Of a DNA stretch of 64,000 nt, positions 1 to 11,905 are shown piece by piece. The stretch is from contig CM034547.1 in NCBI GenBank assembly GCA_020055645.1, positions 5,518,001-5,582,000 on the forward strand, in the 5' to 3' direction. Both the position numbers and the translations under genes were made by a program. Each line of letters starts with the position of its first letter. Position 1 is the first letter of the stretch. The notes beneath the pieces were generated by a model. The model did not search any database. It saw only the letters and a list, made by a program, of their open reading frames with translations, and was not told the origin of the DNA. This DNA comes from Tomocerus qinae. Lineage: Eukaryota; Arthropoda; Collembola; Entomobryomorpha; Tomoceridae.

Positions 1-112
1 TTTAGAAAAATGGTAATTATTTGTTTATTTGACAAAATTATCAATTTTACCCTCAAAAATTAAAAGAAAAAACTAGAAAAAATAAAAAAAATATTTTTTT
101 AAAATTTTACAG

Positions 113-789
113 TTTGGACTTCAACTAAGTCTATGGGCTTTTGCAGAATATGTTTTCAACTTGACTGCACTCTATCCTGACATGATGTATCTTCATAAAG
201 ATTCCGGACTGATCAATGCTTCCTATTTCAAATTTAACATTGATGATGTTACAGGTAATATTTTTAGTTTTAGCAGTTTGTTTGGATTTGATAATTGTAA
301 ATTGTTCATAACTGACATTTATTATTGTTAGGGAATCTTATACAAAATCGCCAAGTCCCATTTCGACTCACTCCAAACATTACAGAATTTTTAACACCTG
401 TGGGAGTGAAAGGACCTTTTGAGTCTGCAATGATATCAATCGCCCGATGCTTCAACTATCCTAATTATAAAATATCTGCCATACTTCGAGCGATACTCAT
501 AGATGAAATAGTATCGTTGAAAAAAAGAGGGGGCCAAGAAACAGATGCAAAATTTGCTATTAATTTGGTGAACAGTTCAGTGGATTTAATGATGGAGCGT
601 GTTCAAACATTGTCTGTCTTTGATGGATCCGCAGAAAATGTGAGATTTGTGTTCTCATGTCTTTAAGTTACAATAAGAATAGGTTTTTATACTAGTCAAT
701 TTATTTTACAGGTCAGCCCCCTGGTCAATATTGCAACGGATGTAAATCACTTAAGCCAAATGGATCCTGCTTGGTATCCGTGGCTTTGA
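113..789 (+). CDS. TRRAP: TRRAP/Nipped-A/Tra1 homologue, C-terminal exons (5' part outside window)
   Basis: This is the end of a pseudokinase scaffold of the PIKK family, a nuclear subunit of SAGA and NuA4/TIP60 histone acetyltransferase complexes that contacts transcription activators. Three exons join in one frame: 113-254, 332-639 and 712-789, each with AG acceptors and GT donors. The first encodes FAEYVFNLTALYPDMMYLHK, the second contains VPFRLTPNITEFLTPVGV and SAMISIARCF, and the last ends with MDPAWYPWL and a TGA at 787-789. The PFRLTPNI..FLT block and the terminal DPAW.PWL are hallmarks of the TRRAP kinase-like and FATC regions. An intact TRRAP is about 3,800 residues, so only some 175 residues are here. 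A poly(A) signal AATAAA lies near 1009. The family call is from remembered similarity; an alignment would settle it. Confidence 0.93.
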
Positions 790-1492
790 ATGAAAATTTC
801 TCAATGTTTTTAATTCATAACTACTCAGCCAAAAATCCTCACTCGTCTAATTAAATTTTAACAGACCGTGAATTCCTTTCTTTTACGTTAGATTTAGTGT
901 TCAATATAGTAATTAATAGACTTGATCAAATCAAAGTTAATTTTTCTCTTTTGCGATATTTTCATATTGTTTTATCTTCTGTTTAGACTATGAATTAATT
1001 TTGAAACAATAAATATAGTAATTGTAATAAGTGCAAAATTGCAACCCTCAACTGTAGTATTTAATTTTTATGATATTCATTGTCCAAATTATAAACATTT
1101 CATACTTTCACTAGTTCACTAATGTTTGGCTATAGTTCACTTTTTTAGTCTAGGTCATGAATTTCAAGCAAAAGTAATGTGGTCAATTATTCACAAATTG
1201 AATTTGTCTCCCATTCGTTAAAAAATCACCCTATTTCATTTTTTAATATGGCAAACATTGCTTTGTGTGCTTTTTTTAAAATCATGCTTGTACTTTTGAA
1301 ATTTTTGGATGCTGCCTGTGCAATTAAAATTATTAATACATATTTTTCTGGGCTAAAACAGTAATCTAAATATCCAACATTATAAATGCTTTTAAAAATA
1401 AATAAATTACTTTATTTCAATGCATTTGTTTAATAATAATTTGTGATGCAGTCTTTTTTAGAATATACTTTTGTTACTTTTATTAAATTATT
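790..1492. other. Convergent 3' spacer between TRRAP and GH26 genes
   Basis: AT-rich sequence holding the TRRAP 3' UTR, with AATAAA near 1009 and another AATAAA-like motif near 1398. A 61-codon open frame at 1179-1364 has no recognisable protein character. I see no other gene. Confidence 0.6.
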
Positions 1493-3298
1493 TTATGCAT
1501 AAACCTCAAATTCATATAAGGAGTAGCCATACTCTGTTCCTCTTTGAAAAGCATACATTTTAACATATCGTGCATTGGTAGTGGAGAAGTTGATAGTTAC
1601 TGCTCCTCCGTTTCCATTGTAATTTTCGTAGACAGTTGTCCAGGATTGTTCATTGGTTGAAGTTTGAATTTGGTATCCTTTGGCGTAAGCATCTTCCCAA
1701 AAGAGTTTGACCTGTCGAATATTACGGGACTGTCCCAGGTCGACATAAATCCATTGTTGTTCATCAAGATTGGAACTCCATCTGGAATTGTGATTTCCAT
1801 CGTTGGCATTTGATGGGCCAAGAGCTGAGCTTTCTGAACTACTGGCCAAAATGCGTTTATTCTGAGCAAGATTGTCGCTGCCTCCACCCCCGGGGATATC
1901 AATATTTCCCTGGCTGATCACTCTGGGGACGTAGTAGTAAGTATTCTGAACAGTTTGGTCAGTGTTGTAGTTAGTATCTTTCAAGTACTCTGCCCACACC
2001 ATGAACCAGATCCATTTGGGCTGTCTATTCAAAACTGCCGGGGTGGGGACGGAACCGACTTCAGCCAGTGCAATTGGTTTCCCACCGGCAACATCCAGCA
2101 TCCGTTGGTAGTCGTCATCTCTTGCCTGCATATTCATCCAGAGGTCCAAGGAAGCCACATCGACGTAATCGCCGCCTGGCCAATAGTCTCCAATTGACTG
2201 CATCTGAACATCTTTGACACACCACGTCCAAATTAAATTGTTGAGACCTTGGGTCCGTGTCATGTAGTCGTATGTGATTTGGTAGAGTTTGCGACTTCCA
2301 CCTGATCCAGGACGTCCGCCCCACCATGACCAACCTTCATTCATTTCGTGAATTGGTCTCCAGATAGCTATCACGCCAGCATTTTCCAACTGTCTCAAAT
2401 AAGGAACAACTGTGTCCAGTCGCTGTTTCCACAACCGATTCAAATTTCCTCCATCATTGACAAGGTCGTTCCATTGGTTATCGTTCATGTGGCTTAAAAT
2501 TCCGTTTGAATCCCAATTACAAGTTTCCCCAACCGTAGGTGGACATACGTGCCATGTCAGAGCTACAACTGACCCTGCATTCCATTGCCGAATTGCTTCG
2601 TTAACCATTGCCTGTCGGTTTCGCACGTCGTCGGGCAGAAACAAAAAGTCCCCTCCCCAAAGCCCAGGAAGCTTTCCAGTCATCTCACGTACTACATTGG
2701 TCCATCGAGCCGGATCTGAATTTGGCTCTCGATTATGCTGTCCCGTTATTGTGTTGGTACCAGATATTCTGTAGAAGTAGTTTACGAGATCTGCTTTTGT
2801 GGCCCTTGTTCCAAATGTGCCATTGTTGGAAATTGGAATATCTAAAAAAGATTAGAACATTTCACTTTTCAATGTAGGAAACAATATATCATCTCTTGAA
2901 ATTCTTTCAAAAACAGTTCTTAAAATAAATAGTATGATAATTAAGTCTAATGACGAATCCCTCAAGAGTTGAATTAAATTAGATTTATTAAAAGCAACGT
3001 TAAAATAATTACAATATGATTCTACACAGTGCGTGATGCCCAAACTCCGGTTAAAATTGGTAATGGCTAAGTTTAAACCATTTTAGCCACTAGCCGGTGG
3101 CTAGTCAAGCACTAATTACTAATAACTTACTATCCTAGATTACACAACAAATATTATGCATGTAAATACGTAAATAAGTACATATGGTAATATTTAAACT
3201 TCTGTGACTATAATTTTTTGCCACTTACCAGGGATAGTGTTGCATTCAACAATGGAAATGATAGTAGCTGCCAGTAGAAGCAGCATTTGCATCCCCAT
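1493..3298 (-). CDS. Secreted GH26 beta-mannanase with C-terminal F5/8 type C (discoidin/CBM32-like) domain
   Basis: A predicted extracellular enzyme that cuts beta-1,4-mannan backbones, most likely in the gut to digest plant, algal or fungal walls. Two exons, 3298-3229 and 2841-1493, join in phase 1 and give 472 residues. Residues 1-19 (MGMQMLLLLAATIISIVEC) are a signal peptide. The GH26 domain spans roughly residues 24-335: GQHNREPNSDP early, WRPIHEMNEGWSWWGG carrying the acid/base glutamate at about residue 189, and PIALAEVG carrying the nucleophile glutamate at about 284. Residues ~336-472 (DNLAQNKRILASSS, RWSSN, WIYVDLGQ) form a discoidin-type carbohydrate-binding domain. A GGGG linker separates the two. 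The single intron falls just after the signal peptide, as often in genes gained from bacteria and fitted with a host secretion exon. Both catalytic residues are present and I see no frame break. The GH26 call is strong; mannan specificity is inferred from the family. Confidence 0.93.
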
Positions 3299-3640
3299 TT
3301 TTATGAAATTCTGAGAGAATTGAAACAGTTCTTTCTATACGAACCTGAAATATGAAATCGTATCCCTTGTTGTGTTTCTGATAGACACACCTAAACGAAA
3401 CTGCGGAAGATTAAACAGATTTGGTATATATATAATATCTAAATAATAATCGTACAGACCCAGCCACATATATTTTATCTTTTCGGTAGAGGCTGAGTGT
3501 GGCACTTTAGTTCGTAGTTTGTTATTTTAATTATCAAAAATTGTGCAATAATAATGACATCTGGTCGTGTCACGTATAGTCTCTTCAATTTTGCAGGAAA
3601 GCTTCAACTCATACTCATAAATGTAACAATAACTAACTGC

Positions 3641-3823
3641 CAAGCACGTATCCAGTAGGGGGTGGGGGCGCAGCGCCCCCTAAACCTAAGAAAAAGAGGA
3701 TTTTTTCCAAAAAAGACCAAAAATTACAAAAAGTTTTTCGCGCTCCGCACGAATATGTCTTATTTTTGACATTATTTTTGGTTCCGCCCCCCCCCCTTGA
3801 CCAAATTGCTGGATACGTGCCTG
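3641..3823. mobile_element. hAT-like MITE, family C, with 8-bp target duplication
   Basis: A 183-bp element beginning CAAGCACGTATCCAG and ending CTGGATACGTGCCTG, which are near-perfect terminal inverted repeats. It is flanked on both sides by the identical octamer ctaactgc (3633-3640 and 3824-3831). An 8-bp duplication with 13-15-bp TIRs fits a non-autonomous hAT transposon. Its interior is GC-rich (gggggtgggggcgcagcg and a run of nine or more C) and carries no coding frame of its own. Confidence 0.85.
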
Positions 3824-4726
3824 CTAACTGCTGTAATCCTTCAGGCATATATTCTTCACTTCAATCATTATCAAGTTTATTTAAATTAGTGCATGGAGTT
3901 ATTTAACATAATATTTAGTAAAAATGTTTTGTAATCACACTACTCACTGGTATTGGTAATGAAATGCGAAGAGATAAACAAGCACTTACGACCTTACGAG
4001 GTGTGCAAATTCTATGAAGAATCACGAAATCGCAGACCCTCGCCATTATACCCAGTCCCAAAAAGTATAACAGGGTTTCGATATTTTTCATTTTAAATTT
4101 TTATTGAAATTTTTTATTCATGTAAATTTTTCAGTGACATGATTTTACCGAGGCAAATAAATGACTCACGCAGGTATCTGAAGGCAAAACTATTTGAGAT
4201 GTTTTTTGGGATATTATATATAATATTTAGATATTTTGTGTAAATTCCCAAAAGATTCTGAGAATTCTTTTATTACAAATTACATCTCGCACAAAGTAAA
4301 CCATGAAATATTTCCATTCTCTGTACATGGAATGGAAACTCACTCAAATTACAAATGTATTTTTGCTTATAATCATCACCGGGCCCATCACTGATGTGAT
4401 GGATCCGGCCAACTGACGGATATTACATCTGTGAGACCATGTATAAATTTAATTTTTGTTCATCATTATTTTTTGACTATTAATTACTTTCAAATAATTA
4501 TGTGTCATACACCAATCTTTAAGTTAGTTCAGCCTCTTTCCAATGGTAGTACTCCCATATCTCTATGTGTTCCAGTTTTTGAGTTATTAGCCGACAAACG
4601 TGTATTGGAACTTACTGGTATACCTGTATATATAGACTATACTGATTGATGCATTAAACTAATTTCACTGATTACTAAATTAGGGAAGGGTTTTGTTTAT
4701 CGATGATATTAATGGGGTACCAATTA

Positions 4727-5306
4727 ATTTGTATGGCACACACATGACTTTTGTATGGGGGAATTTTTGACATTTAGTGTGACTTTGTATGGTATGGTAT
4801 GTTATGACTTACCTAATGAATTTGTATGGAAATGAAGACTATGTATGTATGGTGCTAGTTTTTTATAAACATGCATATAATATACCAATACATGATACAT
4901 ATCACCATAGGCTGGTAAATCAATTCAAGTCTAAAAAGTCTCCTAAATTAAAATGTTAGCAGCATTTTTCCAATCTGTGTATTTCCTATCCTCCTTTATT
5001 TTGTTACAAATTGCATGAGAGTGAACACAAGTTTCATGGTCATGACATGTTAATTTGTAAGTTTGGAGTACAAAACGGACAGTGACAGTGACACTGATGA
5101 AACTGACATTGCAAATAAAGAAAATAAAGAAAATAAGGCTAGGGTGCAGCAGAAATGTACGGAAATTGACATTAAAGACGTACGTATGTTACCTATTATG
5201 TTAAATTAACTTAATATTGCCATACAAAGTCATAAACTGCCATAAAAAGTCACACTATCTATTTTTAGCTCTCCCATACAAAAGTCATGTGTGTGCCATA
5301 CAAATT
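4727..5306. mobile_element. Long-TIR non-autonomous DNA transposon
   Basis: The left end (ATTTGTATGGCACACACATG..., from about 4727) is repeated in reverse complement at the right end (...CATGTGTGTGCCATACAAAT, to about 5306). The match continues inward, with gaps, for roughly 80 bp, including ACTTTTGTATGGG and AGTGTGACTTT on the left. The ~420-bp interior shows no transposase. Target duplication is unclear, so the boundaries are approximate and the superfamily unassigned. Confidence 0.65.
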
Positions 5307-6164
5307 CCTAATTTTCCCATAATAATGCCGTTTTTATTAAATTACGCATAATAGTTTACATTGGTTAAAATTTTGCGCGAATTGGAATTTATTTTCCTTA
5401 AAATATTGTTGATTATTTTTGTCACAAATTGATGAGTTGGATTCTACCAATAATGGGAACTTTAAGTTGGCCATGCCAGGTGCATAAATCTTGATTAGTA
5501 AATCTGTATTAAATTATGTCAATAAAGCATTAAATAATCTATAGGCATAATAACATTTTCTTCATAACTTTCAGTTAATATTTAATATAAAGGATTCATA
5601 AAGTTTTAAGCGATATATTAATACATCGTATATGTGTATATGCAGTAATCAATATTTACCATACTTACCATTAAATGCATTTTTACCACTGTGACTGTGA
5701 TAATAAAAACCCTAAAAAGTTAAAAGTGGTAATAATGGAACAACCTTATGCAGCTTTCAGGGGTTAAGTATCGAGAGTATGAAGTAAGTACAATGTTAAA
5801 TCTGAAGTGTCACTAACATTGAACATTGAAAATTATTTAAAGAAAAAAGTTACTGTCAAAAAGGGGCCAATTAATCAATAGGAGATTGACAGCAACATCA
5901 GACGTTCAAGTCAAGTGCTCATTGGTTATAAAATATACATTCTACAATACTAGCTACTTTCTCCAAAAAATATCATGAAAAATGAAGTGTGATTAAAGGA
6001 CCGATATAAAAGTATTAGGTAATAAAATTGCTTTTGCACATTTCCTTTATTTATTCACTGGTGTAATTACATAGGTAGTAATTTGCATACAGAAGGTACT
6101 ACATAATTTAATTGTAAGTATCGTATTTTGCAGATTTTTGTTTGCAATTTGTCAGAGGAATAAA

Positions 6165-8224
6165 TCACCCAGCGGTTACGGCGGCTGTTGTTGTTGTTGC
6201 AGCAGCTGTTGTTGTTGCAGCGGCTGTTGTTGTTCCAGCGGCAGTTGTTGTTGCAGCTCCAGCAGTTGTAGTTGCCGCCCCAGCAGTTGTAGTTGCAGCC
6301 CCAGCGGTCGTTGTTGCAGCTCCAGCGGTCGTTGTTGCAGCTCCAGCGGTCGTAGTTGCAGCTCCAGCGGTCGTTGTTGCAGACCCAGCGGTCGTTGTTG
6401 CAGACCCAGCTGTCGTCGTTCCAGAACTTGCACCAGCTGTTGTCGAACTAGCCCCCGATGCGCCGGTTGTTGTGGAACTAGACCCCGATGCGCCGGTTGT
6501 TGTGGAACTAGACCCCGATGCGCCGGTTGTTGTCGAACTTGATCCCGATGAGCTAGGTGTTGTCGAACTTGATCCCGATGAGCCGGATGTTGTAGAACTT
6601 GATCCCGATGAAGAAGTTGTTGCTTTTAAAATAATACAATAATAATTATCTAAATTTTTAACTTAGAGGTCAGTCTGCCTAATAGAAAAGGTGAAACAAA
6701 ACCTTTGAGGTTTTTTTCGGGGGACACTTAATCTGAAATGAAGCCATTGTTATCTATATACTCCTAATTCCTAGGTTGATAACATCTGACAACTGGGAAC
6801 TGAAAGTGTATGACTTGTTTTAAGGGACAAGCCAAATTGTTGAAGGACTTAAGAGTGGCAAACTGGCTGAAGTTATAGAAAATGGTGCAGAACAAACAGT
6901 TTTACCCGGTAGTTTTAAAATTTTAGACTTCGCGCTTGATGAGCAACGAAGCGAGAGTGTAAATTGATAACAAAAGAATTGGGTCGTGTTTTTGACCTAT
7001 ACATTTCTTGTAAAGCATGACTTATTTTCTGGTGTGTCATAATTCCTTACATTGTCAGCTTTTGTCACTCTGACACTTCCATACACTTTCAGACTGTCAG
7101 TAAAATCCGCCATAAATAAATCATAAAAACCCCTTTTCCCTGAATATATAGTAGATAAGTAGATGGTTACCTTTCAAGGGATCACAAATATATCCACAGT
7201 GTCCCCAGCAATGACAGTGCTTTCTTGAAGGATTGGTTTGTTCATAAGTAGGACCGGACGGACAATTAGGACTTGACACCCCTTAAGACAAAATTTAAAT
7301 GGTTTTTATTAAATTCCAAAAAATAAATAATTTTGAATACAAGGTTTACATGTTGATCCAGCTGGAATAGATGACGGCTGTTTGCAAGGAGCAGCAGTTG
7401 TAGGAGCTTTTGTAGTAGCTTTGAAAATTAAAATTAAGAAAAACACCAATAACCAAATAAAAAATAATATCAATTTAACTATTATGACTTGTTTGAAGAA
7501 ATCTACCTTTCAAGGGGTCACAAATATATCCGCAATGTCCCCAGCAATGACAATGTTTCCTTGACGGATTGACTTGTTCGTAGGTCGTGCCGGAGGGACA
7601 ATTAGGACTGGACACCCCTTGTAATCAATTAAATGTTTTTAGTGTCATGCCGAAAAAATAGGATAAATTATCAATAAATTTTAAGAATATTGTAAAAAGT
7701 TACATGTTGATCCAGCAGGAATTGTTGCGGGCCCTTTACACGCAGGTTTTGTCGTGGCAGCTTTTTTTGTTGTTGTAGCTGCTTTTTTTGTAGTAGCAAC
7801 CTTTTTAGTAGTCGCAACTGAACAGGTATGAAAAACATGGGTTTTAAATGTATTTCCTTTTGAATGAACTAATATTGCATTATTGTCATAATTTAAAATG
7901 TAGTGATACCTGTTACGGGGTCACAAATATATCCGCAACGTCCCCAGCAATGACAATGCATCCTCTTAGGGCTGGTTTGATCATAAGTGTTACCATGGGT
8001 ACAATTTGCACTGGCCACCCCTTAATTGTAACAAAAAGTATTAAAAGAATTATACTTCAATTTAAATTAAATCCAAATTAAAATTGTTAAGCCCATGTTT
8101 AAAAAAAATAAAGCTTACAAGTGGATCCAGCAGGGATTGTCGGTTTGCAAGCTGCAGATGCCAAATAGTCCACGCTAACAACTCCGAGGACGAAAAGAAC
8201 TCCAACTAAAATGTGTCGACCCAT
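6165..8224 (-). CDS. Secreted modular six-cysteine protein with mucin-like Thr/Ala/Ser tail
   Basis: I do not recognise the family. Seven exons (8224-8119, 8020-7910, 7817-7704, 7617-7507, 7418-7350, 7281-7171, 6622-6165) join without a break into 359 residues. All introns are phase 1. Exon 1 gives a signal peptide (MGRHILVGVLFVLGVVSV) and the start of the first module. The module recurs three times: C-x5-PAGST at an exon end, then W-V-(A/S)-S-x-N-C, ~15 residues, and CHCWG(H/R)CGYICDP in the next exon. The six cysteines are spaced about C-x15-C-x15-C-x-C-x3-C-x3-C. Linker exons 3 and 5 add ATTKKAATTTKK-type repeats. The last exon is a ~150-residue SSGSSSTT / TTTAGAA low-complexity tail, a likely O-glycosylation target, ending AAVTAG-stop. 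Such architecture suits a mucus, cuticle or peritrophic matrix protein, which is inference only. Confidence 0.82.
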
Positions 8225-11200
8225 TTCAAATGATAATTCTATCACGGAGTCGCAAAATCGTATAAAAGTTTGTTTTGGTATCTGAAACTTAAAAAGTTGA
8301 CTGATGAAAATCTTAGAATTTCCTTCTGCTTTATAAAGCAATTTTTAATGAATTCGATTAATTCACAGCCAGGCATAAGTTAATATTCCTTAATACCTAT
8401 TAGGAACAAATAAATACGTCCAAGTAAGTAGATTAAACATTCTTCTAAACTCGACCTATGACTAGAGGACACTTTTAAGCATTTTTGTATTGTCAGATAA
8501 ACAAGATCATTAGAAGAATTGAATTCCAGTTTAGAAATACAAGGACCCCAAAACTAGGGCTCGTTGTCGTTGCGTTGGCCATGGCATAATAGTTGGATAC
8601 AGTTCTGAATTAATTCTGTCGCACGATGATCATCATGAGCTGGAATTAATTATCAATGCAAAAGTTTCCAAAACACTAATTAGTATGTTCAAGTGTCACT
8701 TGAGATTGTCGAGATGTTTTTCAGAGAGCAGTGTTTGACGTCACAGAAGAACCTCTCGTGACAATGACAATAATCAGTAACAAACAGCTACAGCATAATC
8801 AAAATAACAACAAAGTGCTTTGAATTCCTTCCTATTAATTTAATCTTTTTCCTTTATTGGCACGAGAAGATATTTAATTTCCGGGCTTGAAATTAGCAAT
8901 AGATTTAGACGTCCGCGTCTGAGTCTGATGTAGCTCAAAGAATATCTGTATAGGTATAAATATATTTAATCCAAAAAAATTAGACCATTTGCACTTCATT
9001 GAATGATTTAATCTGAGAAATAATTAATCCGTGTGTGAATTATTCATTGCATTATCCTACCTGGGTGGGTGACATTGAAACATTGGATTGTCCATTTAAA
9101 AGTGACTACAAATAATAATATTTCTGAGACAAGCCTAAGGTTGTAATATTTATCGGGATTTATCTAGTTATATCTGGAAGGGACAATGGGAATGTTTAAA
9201 CTGGAACTAATAGATTCCAGTCCAAGCATGAAGACGTCTGTAGATGATCCAGATCCATTTATCAAAATACTCAGTGGGTGTGAATATGGCGATATTATTT
9301 GTTTGGCTGTTAGATTCTCTTTTCTTATTTCAATTTTTCAATTTATCTAATTGTCAACATAACAATCTAATCAGAATATTACGGGGCAATATATAACGCC
9401 TATCTAGACGTTAGATATGAAAGGTGTAAAGTGTAAGCCGATGAATCATCAGTGCCGATACGACTGCATGTAACTATTTTCATGCTTTACCAATTCATGG
9501 ACTTGGATCCGTCAATTTTGACAATTCTTTCGATTTTCAACGAATAATTGCGAAATATGAAATGTTTGGCAAGAACAACTTTGTATGTAGCGCATTGCCA
9601 CCCGTCATTCATAAAAACACATTTGCAAAGTGCGCATTTTTTGTTTAAGACCCGCAGAGAATTGACTATTTTCTAAAATACATTAATACTACATTTCTTT
9701 CATTTTTGACCATGTAATGTTTAACCTGAATACAATAAGATAGAAATTATTGCAAACATAATAACATAAAGCTAGTAATACGTATAGGTATGCTAAGAAG
9801 TGAAACAAGGAAGGTTTAATAGATTTGATACATAATATGGGAGAAATACTTTACAATATTATATGATGCTCCTTCGTTGTAATGATTTATTAACTGCATA
9901 GAGAGTCGTGTACTCGTTTACCTTGGGTTCGATGCTTCGCTGACGCTATAATATGAAGATAGGAAAGAAATCCTGGCTATGAAGATGGAATAAATTGTTG
10001 TGAACATACTATAATACGTGTATTAGATTGCTATGAGTATAATCAATCTTCCTTGGATTCATCTTAATCTTCCAGCACATGGTTATCCGCTATATTAATG
10101 CATGGGGATATGTGCGTGTGTGTGTATCTATTCATGTCAGTGGTGCTGCATATTATAAAAACAATATCCAATTCGATATAATCCATTGTTGCTGGCAGAC
10201 AATATGCAAAAGCAGTCCATGAGGGACAAGTTTTTACTCAAGTAGCAAATATTCTTATCAGCAGAAAAAAGTTTTGAGTCGGCACGTGAAACAACGTAAA
10301 GGATCAGATGCACCCCATTCATTCTTTATTCTACCTTCTGCTATGAAAGCCATAAAAATGTTATTTTTCTCTCCCATCATGAAATACTTATTTTTATACC
10401 ATATATCTATACTGATTTTATATAATCAGCATTTATTACCAATAATTAATTACTGCATTCCAGCTTTGTTATCAAATCGGAAATAGAACGATTGACACAA
10501 ATAAGCAATTTATGAAGTGTCATGGCTAATTATAACAACGCACTCAGAAATTGTTACCATCATTCAAAACAATACCATAGCTGATAGAGCAATACTAAGA
10601 TAAGATAAATATATATGAATGTGTAACCTAAATGATAATCTACAATTGCTCCCTGTTACACTTTGCCCCGGTACGAAAAATAGGAAGCTGCAAGTCCGAG
10701 ATATTCGGCCATTGCATTGCGTATTGCGTTGAGTTGTAATTTAGCTGGCCCAAGATTCCAACCAATTTTCCTTAACTTAAATTATAATTGGCATTGTCAA
10801 ATCATAAGTTTATCAATATGAAATTTACGCACCTGTAAGGTGAAGAAAAACTAAATAAAAAGCAATGTTGTGTAAATGGGCTTTTTTAACGTTTAATAAG
10901 TTTTTGTTTAGTTTTGTAGCTTAGATTTTGGTTCTACCTTTTATCCCTATTTTTCGAATGTATGTCAGTTTAGCAAAAGCCATTTTGGCAAAAAAATTCT
11001 GTACAAATTGCCGCCTGAGGATAGTTTGGCAAAAAGCGATTTTGTGCGTGGGTTAATTAAGTTTGGCAAAACGGTAGGAACGGTTTGACAAAATAATTAT
11101 ATTTTATAGTTGTGATGTGTTCTAAGAGTGTAAATATGGTATTTAATGCATAGAATATTGCATCGTCCCTTCTCTTTAGATTTTTTCCGTCAGGTACCTC

Positions 11201-11905
11201 ATCTTTCGCAGTTTCCTACAGGGAGGAAGTGTAACCAGGAGGAAGTGTTTACTTCTGGGAGCAAATAGCAAATAAATGTAATACGGGAACAAATGTAACG
11301 CATTGAGTCTCACAATGCCCAGCCCATATGAATTACTTTATAAGTTTATGGCGTTTACAATTTTTGTTCAATATTATCAATATCAAAATGATCTTATTAA
11401 ATTCGCAACCTTCTGGACCTGAAGTCCTATTTAATGCATTCACGGCGTATTGTAGGTACCCATCTCTATCTGCTTCAGAAATCGCTGTAGGGTTGAGGTA
11501 CCTAATTAAAGTAATACTAATGTATGGTGTAGAGAACACCTACATATAGCAATCCTGCAATAGCATTCAATTTGTCATGAATTCCTGTAACAAAAAGCAC
11601 ATTCTTTTATTCATATAGGAAAGACAAGGTCCGCGTTACAGAATCGCCGAATTTGGAGTCAATCATGCTTAGTTTAAAAAAGTAACTCAAAAAGTATTTG
11701 TTGCATAAATTAATTTGCATGCCTAAATGTTAGATCATAGCGTGGGGTTCAGTCCCACTATCACAGTTCACTATCACACTATCACCAATTACACAAATTG
11801 GTGATAGGTACATTACACTTTTGTAGCAAATATTCGGCAAACATAAGTATATTAGTCAACCTCAACCTTAAGAAATTCTTGTGTACAAAATCCGGCGGTA
11901 ACAAA
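8225..11905. other. Intergenic spacer without a supported gene
   Basis: AT-rich spacer between divergently transcribed genes (mucin-like on the minus strand, SLC19 on the plus strand). Open frames at 10137-10486 and 11328-11549 have no protein character. A short protein-like frame starting at 9186 is discussed among rejected items. A perfect small hairpin (TATCACCAATT-acac-AATTGGTGATA) sits near 11781-11808, about 100 bp upstream of the SLC19 start codon. Confidence 0.5.

Larger units (their letters stand above)
3299..6164. other. Upstream spacer with two inverted-repeat elements
   Basis: No gene recognised. It contains a GC-rich hAT-like MITE (3641-3823) and a ~580-bp long-TIR element (about 4727-5306), listed separately. 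Open frames here (for example 4431-4649) lack protein-like composition. The mannanase promoter should lie in the first few hundred bases; a TATATATA run near 3426 is a candidate TATA region. Confidence 0.55.

Noticed and set aside
6142-6642. Plus-strand 166-codon Val/Ala-rich frame and a Cys/Ser-rich frame at 6138-6542
   Set aside because: Both are antisense shadows of the minus-strand mucin tail, whose exon is joined in phase to the six-cysteine exons.
9186-9350. Possible first exon MGMFKLELIDSSPSMKTSVD...
   Set aside because: Composition is protein-like and a GT follows at about 9278, but the donor is weak and no partner exon was found; left out as a gene.
11736-11765. tRNA-like B box (GGGGTTCAGTCCCAC)
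   Set aside because: No matching A box, anticodon stem or acceptor stem can be folded around it.
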